Below, piece after piece: positions 1 to 7,412 of a DNA stretch of 64,000 nt. The notes beneath the pieces were generated by a model. The model was not told where the DNA came from, ran no database searches, and worked only from the letters and a program-made list of their open reading frames with translations. The stretch's first letter is position 1, and every line of letters starts with the position of its first letter. Where the stretch lies: contig QEVD01000003.1 of NCBI GenBank assembly GCA_003576975.1, positions 24,562-88,561 on the forward strand. The letters are read 5' to 3'. The stretch is from Candidatus Zhuqueibacterota bacterium. Its GTDB lineage: Bacteria > Zhuqueibacterota > Zhuqueibacteria > Zhuqueibacterales > Zhuqueibacteraceae. The position numbers were made by a program, and so were the translations under genes.

Positions 1-1
1 A

Positions 2-628
2 ATGAAAAATGGAATCTATAAGCCGAAAGAAATCTATTCCGAAAGTGGTATCGCATGTTTAAGAATGTACAATATCGACAATGGAAGAATTTTATGGTTT
101 GATATCAAGCGAATGAACCTGGAAGAAAAGGAAATAGATGAATATGAGTTAAAACCAGGAGATCTGTTAGTCAACAGAGTCAATAGTCGGGAGTTGGTTG
201 GCAAAACTGCATTGATTCCAAAAACAATGGAAAGAAGTGTGTATGAGAGTAAAAATATTAGATTGAGATTAACAGACCGATTTGTTGGCGCATTTGTCAA
301 TTATTGGTTTTTGCTTAGTGCTAACGCATTTTTCAATAGAAATGCTCAGCAGACTGTTGGCATGGCGTCGATCAATCAGGATCAATTAGGCAAAATGCCT
401 TTGCCAATTTGTTCACTTACAGAACAACACCAAATCGTCCAAGAAATCGAAAGCCGCCTCTCGGTATGCGACAAATTGGAAGAAAGCATCAAAGAGAGTC
501 TGCAAAAAGCCGAGGCGCTGCGGCAGAGCATTTTAAAAAAGGCGTTCGCGGGCAAGTTAGTGCGGCAAGATCCCCACGACGAGCCGGCGGAGAAGTTACT
601 GGAGCGCATTCGGGCGGACAAATCGTAG
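2..628 (+). CDS. hsdS: Type I restriction-modification specificity subunit HsdS, C-terminal part (cut by window edge)
   Basis: Encodes the second target-recognition domain and the C-terminal conserved helix of an HsdS subunit, which selects the DNA site for the HsdM methylase and the HsdR nuclease. The 208 visible residues are about half the usual 400 to 450, so the first ATG at base 2 is probably internal and the gene starts upstream of the window. Residues about 20-135 look like a TRD (GDLLVNRVNS; later GMASINQDQLGKMPLP). Residues 137-208 form the coiled helix and the typical tail (LRQSILKKAFAGKLV). The first 400 bases are clearly A+T-rich while the tail matches the GC-rich surroundings, a mosaic that fits TRD exchange. 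The TAG stop (626-628) lies inside a dispersed GTAGGGGCG repeat. hsdM follows; no hsdR is visible. Confidence 0.9.
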   Translation: MKNGIYKPKEIYSESGIACLRMYNIDNGRILWFDIKRMNLEEKEIDEYELKPGDLLVNRVNSRELVGKTALIPKTMERSVYESKNIRLRLTDRFVGAFVNYWFLLSANAFFNRNAQQTVGMASINQDQLGKMPLPICSLTEQHQIVQEIESRLSVCDKLEESIKESLQKAEALRQSILKKAFAGKLVRQDPHDEPAEKLLERIRADKS

Positions 629-711
629 GGGCGTATCGCATACGCCCCCATATGGCATGCGCCCTCGTATTGCGTACGCCCAAAACGACGAGGGCGCACG
701 GCTGTGCGCCC
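628..711 (+). repeat. GC-rich palindromic element, copy 1 (two hairpins)
   Basis: Directly at the hsdS stop codon lies an inverted repeat, GGGGCGTA (628-635) and TACGCCCC (641-648) with a 5-base loop. A second follows: GGGCGCAC (692-699) and GTGCGCCC (704-711). Degenerate CATATGGCATGCGCCC-type copies lie between. The same GTAGGGGCG start is seen at 922 and inside hsdM at 1669, so this is a dispersed family. It could act as a transcription attenuator after hsdS, but it has no T-tract. Confidence 0.8.
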
Positions 712-729
712 CAACCAATCGTCCACGAA

Positions 730-924
730 ATCGTCCAAGAAATCGAAAGCCGCCTCTCGGTTTGCGACAAATTGGAAGAGAGTATCAAAGAAAGCCTGCA
801 AAAAGCTGAGGCGCTGCGGCAGAGCATTTTAAAAAAGGCCTTCGCGGGCAAGTTAGTGCCGCAAGACCCCAACGACGAGCCGGCGGAGAAGTTACTGGAG
901 CGCATTCGGGCGCAGAAATTGTAG
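730..924 (+). pseudogene. Duplicated HsdS C-terminal tail fragment
   Basis: In another frame from hsdS, these bases encode a near copy of its last 65 residues (IVQEIESRLSVCDKLEES, then LRQSILKKAFAGKLVPQD and a TAG stop). There is no recognition domain, and the open frame upstream (from 409) is only the shadow of the first copy, so this is a relic of the 296-bp tandem duplication and not a working HsdS. In type I systems extra HsdS fragments can be substrates for recombination with the functional gene; whether that happens here is unknown. No ribosome-binding site is visible. Confidence 0.85.
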
Positions 925-1020
925 GGGCGTATGGCATACGCCCCCATATGGCATACGCCCTCGTATCGCATGCGCCCCCGCATTGCGTATGCCCCAAAAC
1001 GACGAGGGCGCACGGCCGTG
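922..1020 (+). repeat. GC-rich palindromic element, copy 2
   Basis: Second copy of the element after the duplicated hsdS tail: GGGGCGTA (924-931) and TACGCCCC (937-944), then several imperfect CGTATNGCATACGCCC motifs and an ACGAGGGCGCACGG segment. It separates the hsdS tail fragment from hsdM. Confidence 0.78.
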
Positions 1021-1030
1021 CACCCCAACA

Positions 1031-1075
1031 AACGAGCCCGAACAAACGAGCCCAAAAAAACGAGCCCAAACGAGC
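1031..1075 (+). repeat. Short direct repeats AACGAGCCC
   Basis: AACGAGCCC occurs at 1031, 1045 and 1059 (14-base spacing), with a partial copy at 1069. The block lies immediately before the hsdM start. A TATAAT sits at 1079-1084, only two bases before the hsdM ATG, too close to be an ordinary promoter for it. Confidence 0.8.
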
Positions 1076-1086
1076 GATTATAATTT

Positions 1087-2595
1087 ATGAACAACACCTC
1101 CTCCATCGTCTCCAAAGTCTGGAACTTCTGCCACACGCTGCGCGATGACGGCGTGAGCTACGGCGAGTATTTGGAACAGTTGACTTATTTGTTGTTTCTC
1201 AAGATGGCGGATGAATACGCCAAGCCGCCGTACAACCGCAAATCCAACATTCCAAGAGCATATAATTGGGAAAGCTTGCGCGAAAAAAAGGGGGCGGAAT
1301 TGGAAGAGCATTACGTCAAACTGCTGCGCGAGCTGGGGCAGAAGTCCGGCATGCTGGGGCAAATCTTTTTCAAGGCGCAGAACCGCATTCAAGATCCGGC
1401 CAAGCTGTTCAAGATCATCGACCTGATCGACCGTGAAAATTGGGTGATGATGGGCGCGGACGTGAAGGGCGAAATTTACGAAGGCCTGCTGGAGAAAAAC
1501 GCCGAAGACGTGAAAAGCGGTGCCGGCCAATATTTCACGCCGCGACCGCTGATTCGCGTGATGGTAGAATGCCTGCGGCCCGAGCCGAAGAAGACCATTG
1601 CCGATCCGGCCTGCGGCACCGGCGGGTTCTTTTTGGCGGCGTATGATTTTTTGATTGGGACGAATGCTGTAGGGGCGGACGGCCGTCCGCCCCTACGGTT
1701 GGATAAACAGGAAAAGGAATTCCTCAAATTCAAAACCTTTCGCGGCTGGGAGATCGTGCCGGATACGTACCGGTTGTGTTTGATGAATTTGTTTTTGCAC
1801 AACATCGGCGACATGGAAAGCGAGCCGCCGATCGCGCGCAACGATTCACTCATCGCCGACAGCGGCGAGCGCTTCGATTACGTGATGACCAACCCGCCCT
1901 TCGGCAAGAAAAGCAGCATGACTTTTACCAACGAAGAGGGCGAGCAGGAGCGGGAGGATTTGACGTACAACCGGCAGGATTTCTGGGCGACGACTTCGAA
2001 CAAGCAGCTTAATTTCGTGCAACACATTCGCACAATGCTGAAGATCGACGGCAAGGCTGCAGTCGTTGTGCCGGACAATGTTTTGTTCGAGGGCGGCGCC
2101 GGCGAAACCATTCGCAAAAAACTGTTGGCGAGCACGGATTTACACACGATTTTGCGCCTGCCGACGGGAATTTTCTACGCGCAAGGCGTGAAAGCGAACG
2201 TGATTTTCTTCGACAACCGCCCCGGCAGCAAAGAGGTGGCGACGAAGGATGTTTGGTACTACGATTACCGCACCAACGTGCATCACACGAAGAAAAAGAA
2301 TCCGTTGCAGTTTGAAGATTTACAGGATTTCGTCAAATGCTACAATCCGGAAAATCGCTACAAACGCAAGCCCACGTGGTCGGAGAAAAATCCGGAAGGC
2401 CGCTGGCGGAGGTTCACCTATGATGAGATCATCGCCCGCGACAAAACGAGTTTGGATATTTTTTGGCTGAAAGACGAGAGCCTCGCCGATCTCGACAACC
2501 TGCCCGATCCCGACGTGCTGGCCGGGGAGATTGTTGAAAATCTCGAAGCGGGGTTGGAAAATTTTAAGGAAATTGCTGAGAAGCTGGGGAGATGA
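1087..2595 (+). CDS. hsdM: Type I restriction-modification DNA methyltransferase subunit HsdM
   Basis: N6-adenine methyltransferase subunit of the type I complex; pairs with HsdS to modify the site, using S-adenosylmethionine. The N-terminal helical HsdM domain spans residues 1-130 (ATG start giving MNNTSSIVSKVWNF). The SAM-binding motif is ADPACGTGGFF near 172-182, and the catalytic motif NPPF begins at N269, so the enzyme looks intact. At 502 residues it is normal for the family. A 28-bp perfect palindrome (1669-1696) sits in frame and adds about 10 residues (NAVGADGRPPLR) after motif I. No Shine-Dalgarno is seen before the ATG. The order hsdS then hsdM differs from the common M-S-R order; hsdR may lie upstream of the window. 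Confidence 0.95.
   Translation: MNNTSSIVSKVWNFCHTLRDDGVSYGEYLEQLTYLLFLKMADEYAKPPYNRKSNIPRAYNWESLREKKGAELEEHYVKLLRELGQKSGMLGQIFFKAQNRIQDPAKLFKIIDLIDRENWVMMGADVKGEIYEGLLEKNAEDVKSGAGQYFTPRPLIRVMVECLRPEPKKTIADPACGTGGFFLAAYDFLIGTNAVGADGRPPLRLDKQEKEFLKFKTFRGWEIVPDTYRLCLMNLFLHNIGDMESEPPIARNDSLIADSGERFDYVMTNPPFGKKSSMTFTNEEGEQEREDLTYNRQDFWATTSNKQLNFVQHIRTMLKIDGKAAVVVPDNVLFEGGAGETIRKKLLASTDLHTILRLPTGIFYAQGVKANVIFFDNRPGSKEVATKDVWYYDYRTNVHHTKKKNPLQFEDLQDFVKCYNPENRYKRKPTWSEKNPEGRWRRFTYDEIIARDKTSLDIFWLKDESLADLDNLPDPDVLAGEIVENLEAGLENFKEIAEKLGR
1669..1696 (+). repeat. 28-bp perfect palindrome inserted in the hsdM reading frame
   Basis: Left arm GTAGGGGCGGACGG (1669-1682) is the exact reverse complement of right arm CCGTCCGCCCCTAC (1683-1696). 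It begins with the same GTAGGGGCG as the elements after both hsdS tails. Read in frame it gives no stop, so hsdM stays open. Confidence 0.95.
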
Positions 2596-2616
2596 AAGCG
2601 CCAGAACCCAATTTGC

Positions 2617-3651
2617 ATGATGAATAAATTGCCCTCACTCACACCCTCCGCCGCAAGCATCCCGCTCGTGCTCACGCCGGATACGCCGCCGTTAAGCTGC
2701 GCGCGGCAGCTCATTCTGGAGCGCGCCCACGAAATGATTCGTTTCGAAGAGGCCACGCGCACCGGCGACGACATCGAAGCCCTGCACGATATGCGCGTGT
2801 GGTCGCGACGCTTGCGTGAAGCGCTGGAGATTTTCGCTTTTTGCTTTACGCCGAAAATTTATGACAAGCTTTATGAACGTGTGCGGCAGGTGACGAAAAC
2901 ACTTGGCGCGGCGCGCAACGCTGATGTTGCCGTGGAGTTCTTTGCCGCGCATCATGCGCAGGCACAGGAATTGGTGGAACGCGTTGCGCTGGAAGATTTG
3001 TTGCGCCGGTTGGTGAAGGAACAAACGCGCGAACGCGAGCGCATGAAAGAACGCCTGGATAAGAAAGTCAAGGCAAACGAACTGCCGGCCGTGATTGAAG
3101 CCTCGTTTGTGAAATTGGCGCAGACTCCGGGATTCCGCCGGCGCGGGCCGCGCACCGCCTTGCGACTTGCGCGCGCTTTATTGCTGAAGCGTTTGCAGGA
3201 GGTGTTTAAGATTCGTGCGGCTATCTTGGGCGAGAACGATGTGGAAGGCCTGCACAACTTGCGCATTGCGGTCAAGAAATTGCGCTATGCCCTGGAGATT
3301 CTCGGGTTCGCGATTGGCGAGAGTGCGGCAGAAAATCTAAGCTTTTTTAAGAAGCTGCAAACCGTGCTTGGCGACCTGCACGATCGCGATGTCTTTCTGG
3401 ACGTTGTCAAGGCGAGATATGAGACGCTGGAAAAGCAGGCTTTTGTTGCGCTGTTGCTCTCAGGTTACGAAAAAGTTTTTGCGCATCTTGTGCAAGAGCG
3501 CCGCCAGTTCTATGAAAAGTATCTCAAGATTTTTGGCGATACCCAATTCGCAGACTGGCGCAAGCGCGTTGTGCCGTCGCTGCCCAAGAAATCGGCCAAT
3601 CCCGAGATGCTGGGAAATGAAGTCGCCGCTATTGCGGAGCAGCAGCCATGA
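2617..3651 (+). CDS. CHAD domain protein
   Basis: All-helical CHAD protein (conserved histidine alpha-helical domain), a family that binds inorganic polyphosphate through basic helices. Both halves are recognisable: ALHDMRVWSRRLREALEIF near residues 48-66, and EGLHNLRIAVKKLRYALEIL near 209-228, followed by GDLHDRDVF. Each carries the conserved His and the Arg/Lys face. The 344 residues are typical. There are two adjacent ATG codons (2617, 2620); the true start is unresolved because no clear ribosome-binding site is present. The gene begins 21 bases after hsdM and overlaps the next (CYTH) gene by ATGA, so translation of the pair is probably coupled. A role in polyphosphate metabolism is inferred from this pairing. 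Confidence 0.9.
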   Translation: MMNKLPSLTPSAASIPLVLTPDTPPLSCARQLILERAHEMIRFEEATRTGDDIEALHDMRVWSRRLREALEIFAFCFTPKIYDKLYERVRQVTKTLGAARNADVAVEFFAAHHAQAQELVERVALEDLLRRLVKEQTRERERMKERLDKKVKANELPAVIEASFVKLAQTPGFRRRGPRTALRLARALLLKRLQEVFKIRAAILGENDVEGLHNLRIAVKKLRYALEILGFAIGESAAENLSFFKKLQTVLGDLHDRDVFLDVVKARYETLEKQAFVALLLSGYEKVFAHLVQERRQFYEKYLKIFGDTQFADWRKRVVPSLPKKSANPEMLGNEVAAIAEQQP

Positions 3652-4223
3652 CGAATTTCGAATTCAAAGCGCGCTTGCATGATATGCAACATGTCAAAGC
3701 CGCGCTGCTCACGCGCGCGGCAAATTTTGCCGGCGTCCTGCAACAAACCGACACCTATTTTCATGTTTCCGGCGGGCGTTTGAAGCTGCGCGAAATTGTT
3801 TACGAATCTCAAACAGCCCCTGCGCCGCAGCGCGCCGAAATCCAATTGATTTTTTATCAGCGTCCGGATCATGCCGCGGTGAAACGCAGCGATTATCACC
3901 TCGCTCCGATTGGCGACGCGGTGACGTTGCGCGAGGTGTTGGCGCTGGCCCTCGGCGTGCGCGTGATCGTGAAGAAACGCCGCACGCTTTATCTCCTACC
4001 CATGAAAAACGGCGGCAGCATTCGCATCCATCTCGATCAAGTTGAAGGACTGGGCGATTTCATCGAAGTGGAAGTTATGACGCCCGCAGACGAATTCTTC
4101 GCTGCTGCCGAGGCAGAGGCGCAGGACTTGTTGCAAGCATTTCACATTGCAGAGAACGAATTGATTTCTGGCTCTTATGCCGACTTGCTGCTGGCAACGC
4201 CTTCCGGCGAACGCCTGGCCTGA
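3648..4223 (+). CDS. CYTH domain protein (class IV adenylate cyclase/thiamine-triphosphatase/tripolyphosphatase superfamily)
   Basis: CYTH proteins fold as a triphosphate tunnel and act on tripolyphosphate, thiamine triphosphate or ATP. The N-terminal signature reads NFEFKAR (residues 3-9), giving the E-x-K of the ExExK motif with Asn at the first position. KLREI near 46, a basic VIVKKRR near 105 and the acidic IHLDQVEGLGDFIEVEV strand (about 125-142) match tunnel strands. The 191 residues are normal. Its start codon overlaps the stop of the CHAD gene (ATGA). Given the CHAD neighbour, tripolyphosphatase is the more likely activity than cyclase, but this cannot be decided from sequence. Confidence 0.88.
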   Translation: MTNFEFKARLHDMQHVKAALLTRAANFAGVLQQTDTYFHVSGGRLKLREIVYESQTAPAPQRAEIQLIFYQRPDHAAVKRSDYHLAPIGDAVTLREVLALALGVRVIVKKRRTLYLLPMKNGGSIRIHLDQVEGLGDFIEVEVMTPADEFFAAAEAEAQDLLQAFHIAENELISGSYADLLLATPSGERLA

Positions 4224-4698
4224 TTTGTTCAAACGGCGCGGCCATGTTTGGCCGTAATTCAAACTTTTAAACGAGAACAAACCCCGCCCTTTTTAAGGGT
4301 TCAACGCTGTCAGATTTAAGACTTGCGATGGCAATGCCATTGATTACGGAATTTTCGCTTGACTTTATGTAACCCTTCGTCTATTTTACCGCCACACTTG
4401 TCAACTTGCCTGTGGGATTGTGCTTGAATCTTTGGGTTGCGGAGGGGAAGTTTTTGCGGCTCATGCGGTGAGCTGTGAGGAAACCGGGAGCAACGCAGGA
4501 GTTGAACATGTTCAGCGCGATAATGAATGATGGGCGTTCTCCTTGGACGATGCAACAACGGAACGGGTAGCGACGGAACGTTGCGGCCACGCTTAGGGAG
4601 AGCGCCCTTTTTGTTTCGGCGAGGGAATAGCGGAACGTGGCCATTTTTTTTCGGAACGACTTGGGCGTTACGAACCTTGACAGATCAGCGCGTTTGCT
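4224..4698. other. Intergenic region with four CGGAACG motifs
   Basis: No credible gene. The heptamer CGGAACG occurs at 4559, 4574, 4631 and 4652, two of them followed by a GTT/GTGGCC stretch, in an otherwise unremarkable A+T/G+C mix. No strong terminator or promoter stands out. Confidence 0.6.
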
Positions 4699-6171
4699 AT
4701 GCGAGATAAGATTCACGCATTTTTGTTGCAATGCGGCGGGCAAGCCTCTTCGGTTGCCATTGCGCGCTCTGTTTTTCACCTGCGTCACGCCTCGGTTTTG
4801 CAAGCCGAAAAAATCTTGACGCCGCTGTTGCGCGATGATGCTCGCGTGCGGAATGATGGCTTGGGAAACTGGCATTTGGTTCCGGTGAACGGCGCGGCGG
4901 GAAATAACGTGCGGCTCAGCGCCTGCCTGATCGAAACCCCGATGCGACTGGTGGAAATCAAGCAAGCGCGCAGCATGGTTTTGGGTTTATGTTTTATGCC
5001 ACAAGGCGAAATTGGCGAAATCGCCGCATATCACATTCGCGCCGGGCATACAACCGCAACCGAGGCGGAGTTCTCTGAAAAAACTGTTAGCGAGTTCTGG
5101 CAACTTTGGTCGGAACGGCTGCAACAGGCTGCGCTGGTTTCCTGGAATTTGCGTACGGCTTTGTTGGCGTTGCAACGCCTCGCAGCAATGAACCGCCAGC
5201 CGTTTTTGCCCATGACAACCCTCGCCTTGCCAAAATTGGCGCAGCATCTGCTCCAATTGCCGCGCGCGCCCAAGCTGCAGGCGCTTTATGCCCGCTTGTT
5301 TGCGGATCGCACCTGGCATGACGGGCTGGTTGATGGTCTGAAGGCGGAAAGCGAAATTTTGATGGAACTTCTCAAGCGGGGTGAAGCGCAAGGTTTGAGG
5401 ACCTGGGAACAGTTGGCGGCATACGCGCGCCAGAATACGCGCGTGAATTTTGGCAGCTATGATTTCGATGAACGATTTGTTGAGCAATTGCCGGAGGCGC
5501 CCGGTGTTTATCTCATGAAAAATGCCAAAGGCAAAGTGATTTACGTCGGAAAAGCGGCGAATTTACGCAAGCGCGTGCAAAATTACTTTCGACAGCCGAC
5601 GCCGGAGGATTTAAAGTTGCAGCGCCAGCAAGCGGAATTGAAAACGTTGCACTATGAAATCCACGACACGGAGCTTGAGGCATTGCTGCGCGAGCAGGCG
5701 TTGATTCGTCGCTTCAAACCGGCACTCAATCGCCAGCGCCTGATTCACGCGGAAAAGGCTACGCAGCCGCAAAAGAAGAGCGGTATATTTATCGTGCCGC
5801 TGCGGCAAGAATCAGCCGCAACGGCGCCGCAGCGCGTAATGATCTATTTCTTGATGCCGCACAAGCTGATAAGATTGGCGCTTGCCCTCTGCCGCAAACC
5901 CGGCAAGCGTTTGCAGAAAATGCTGTCAGCCTTTTGGCAGATGCGTTCGGCTGCCGGCCGCAGCGAAAAAGAAGCGCGTTTCGAGAGAGAGCACGTTGAG
6001 ATTGCCGCGCGCTGGCTGCAACAAAATCGTCATTGGATCAGCCGCATCGATCCGGACGATTGCGCGGATGAGCAGGACGCCGAAAAGAGAATACGGGCGT
6101 TGTTGCATGCGCCAGAAATTTTCGAATCGAGTGTAAGACTTTTATCACCTGTTGTTCCTGAGAAGGGGTAG
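4699..6171 (+). CDS. GIY-YIG (UvrC N-terminal-like) endonuclease protein with degenerate exonuclease-like N-terminal part
   Basis: The GIY-YIG nuclease domain begins near residue 265: GVYLMKN (269-275) and VIYVGKAANLRKRV (280-293), followed by the Glu-rich helix ELEALLREQALIRRFKP seen in UvrC/Cho nucleases. Upstream, residues about 70-200 resemble the fold pattern of DEDD exonucleases (SACLIETP, EIGEIAAYHIRAG, ALVSWNLRTALLALQRLAA), but the acidic metal ligands are mostly missing, so it would be inactive if related. Exonuclease-GIY-YIG (epsilon-Cho) fusions are known. Residues 1-65 may form a small winged helix. The C-terminal 130 residues are basic and unrecognised. No Shine-Dalgarno is evident. 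Probably involved in DNA repair incision; substrate unknown. Confidence 0.75.
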   Translation: MRDKIHAFLLQCGGQASSVAIARSVFHLRHASVLQAEKILTPLLRDDARVRNDGLGNWHLVPVNGAAGNNVRLSACLIETPMRLVEIKQARSMVLGLCFMPQGEIGEIAAYHIRAGHTTATEAEFSEKTVSEFWQLWSERLQQAALVSWNLRTALLALQRLAAMNRQPFLPMTTLALPKLAQHLLQLPRAPKLQALYARLFADRTWHDGLVDGLKAESEILMELLKRGEAQGLRTWEQLAAYARQNTRVNFGSYDFDERFVEQLPEAPGVYLMKNAKGKVIYVGKAANLRKRVQNYFRQPTPEDLKLQRQQAELKTLHYEIHDTELEALLREQALIRRFKPALNRQRLIHAEKATQPQKKSGIFIVPLRQESAATAPQRVMIYFLMPHKLIRLALALCRKPGKRLQKMLSAFWQMRSAAGRSEKEARFEREHVEIAARWLQQNRHWISRIDPDDCADEQDAEKRIRALLHAPEIFESSVRLLSPVVPEKG

Positions 6172-6190
6172 CGTGAGAGGCATGGATAGC

Positions 6191-6209
6191 AGCACGCCGC
6201 AAGCGTGCT
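6191..6209 (+). repeat. Small hairpin
   Basis: Perfect 7-bp stem AGCACGC/GCGTGCT around a CGCAA loop, 20 bases after the nuclease gene. There is no T-tract, so this is a weak terminator at best. Confidence 0.5.
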
Positions 6210-6246
6210 CGGCACACGATGATTCAGGGACGAGGAGAATTTGAGC

Positions 6247-6687
6247 GTGACTGATAGCGCAAACCTAACACTGCCGGCAACGCCGCCGAAGAAAATTATT
6301 ACCATCGATGATGAAGCGCCGATTCGCAACCTCATCCGGCATTCCTTGCGCCGGGAGCGTTATGAGATCGTCGAAGCCGGCAATGGCCGTGAAGGCCTGG
6401 AGATCATCCGCCGGGAATTGCCGGATTTGATCGTGATGGATGTGGTGATGCCGGAGATGAACGGCCTGGATACCCTCAAAGCCATTCGTGCTGATGCAAC
6501 AATTGCTCACATCCCGGTGTTGCTGTTGACCGGCATCCGCGACTCCGAGAAAATCGAAGCGGCGTTGCAATTGCCGCCGACAGAATTTCTGGCCAAGCCG
6601 TTTTTGATCGACGTGTTGAAGGAGCGTGTGCGTAAAATGATGTTCGTGGCGAACGGCGACAGCCACGGCGTCAAGGCAGGCAGTTGA
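6247..6687 (+). CDS. Receiver-only response regulator (CheY-like)
   Basis: Single receiver domain that would be phosphorylated by a histidine kinase. Counting from an upstream TTG at 6241, the acidic pair is D23-D24, the phospho-acceptor is D67 (LIVMDVVMP), the switch Thr is T97 and the invariant Lys is K119 (FLAKPF). There is no output domain, so it acts by protein contact or phosphotransfer. Start choice: GAGGAG at 6232-6237 lies 9 bases before GTG 6247 but only 3 before TTG 6241, so GTG 6247 is preferred. No kinase is adjacent, so this is an orphan. The 3' end overlaps the convergent gene on the minus strand by 17 bases. Confidence 0.92.
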   Translation: MTDSANLTLPATPPKKIITIDDEAPIRNLIRHSLRRERYEIVEAGNGREGLEIIRRELPDLIVMDVVMPEMNGLDTLKAIRADATIAHIPVLLLTGIRDSEKIEAALQLPPTEFLAKPFLIDVLKERVRKMMFVANGDSHGVKAGS

Positions 6688-7342
6688 TGTACGTTCGCTT
6701 GGCGTGATACGGCATGCGGCGGAAGCGCCGGATCTCCTGCAAACGCTCGGCGGGGGACAAACCATCCAAAAAGCGTGTGTATTTCTCTCCTAAAACGACG
6801 GCCTGGTAGTAACGTCCGGCCAACGCGGAAGAAGCATAATTCAATTCCTCCCGCTCAAAGAGATGATGGCGCAGCCAGAGCCGGTCCATGGCTTCGAGCT
6901 GTTTGCTTTGATTAAAAAACGCGAGGAAGTATTTGAGCAAGAGATAGGTGTCGATCTTGGCCTGCAGTTCCAGATCCTGCAAGAAGCTTTCCTGACCGAA
7001 ATCCGGCAACCCCTCCATAAATTTCAACGCCCCGTGCACGGCATGATTGATCTCTTCCACGAACACGCAGAACGCTGTGATGTTGCGTTCGGAAAGGCCG
7101 GTACGCGGATCATGTTTTTCGAGCGAGCGAATCAAGTCACGCGAATAGTAAATCCCGACATAAAGCCGGCGCTCATGCACGCGAAAGAAGACACGCGCGC
7201 TATCCGACAGCTCGCCGCAGGTGAAATCATATTGGGACAAATACAAGAAACGCTCGCGCGTGATGATGAACTTCTCGAAATTCACGCCGGTCGGCTGATA
7301 GGTGCGCTCCGTGATTTTTTGAATATCAGCTAATAGAGACAT
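6671..7342 (-). CDS. Uncharacterised protein, 223 aa
   Basis: I do not recognise the family. The protein is soluble, with no signal peptide or membrane segment. It has aromatic/charged helices and a conserved-looking central stretch, VEEINHAVHGALKFMEG (about residues 93-109), where Glu and His residues could bind a metal (E-x2-H-x2-H). The C-terminus is basic (RRFRRMPYHAKRTYINC). It is read in the same direction as the next upstream gene (7413-8147), 70 bases apart, so the two may be co-transcribed. Its 3' end overlaps the receiver gene on the other strand. Confidence 0.7.
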   Translation of the reverse strand: MSLLADIQKITERTYQPTGVNFEKFIITRERFLYLSQYDFTCGELSDSARVFFRVHERRLYVGIYYSRDLIRSLEKHDPRTGLSERNITAFCVFVEEINHAVHGALKFMEGLPDFGQESFLQDLELQAKIDTYLLLKYFLAFFNQSKQLEAMDRLWLRHHLFEREELNYASSALAGRYYQAVVLGEKYTRFLDGLSPAERLQEIRRFRRMPYHAKRTYINCLP

Positions 7343-7412
7343 GTTGACCAGGGGCGATTCAGGTTACCGGTTGCCGCCTGCGACGAATGAATCATGCTCG
7401 CGCATGACGGCC

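Larger units (their letters stand above)
434..1020 (+). repeat. Tandem duplication, 296-bp period (hsdS tail plus palindromic element)
   Basis: Bases 434-729 are repeated, with scattered mismatches, from 730 to about 1020. Each unit holds the last 65 codons of hsdS, the stop and a block of GC-rich hairpins. The offset is constant: ATCGTCC begins at 434 and 730, and the TAG stops are at 626 and 922. Divergence is roughly 5 to 10% by eye, so the duplication is not brand new. The second unit is longer in its hairpin part and runs into short AACGAGCCC repeats. Confidence 0.92.

Noticed and set aside
1079..1084. TATAAT as hsdM promoter
   Set aside because: It ends two bases before the start codon and has no -35 box; even a leaderless transcript would start inside the gene.
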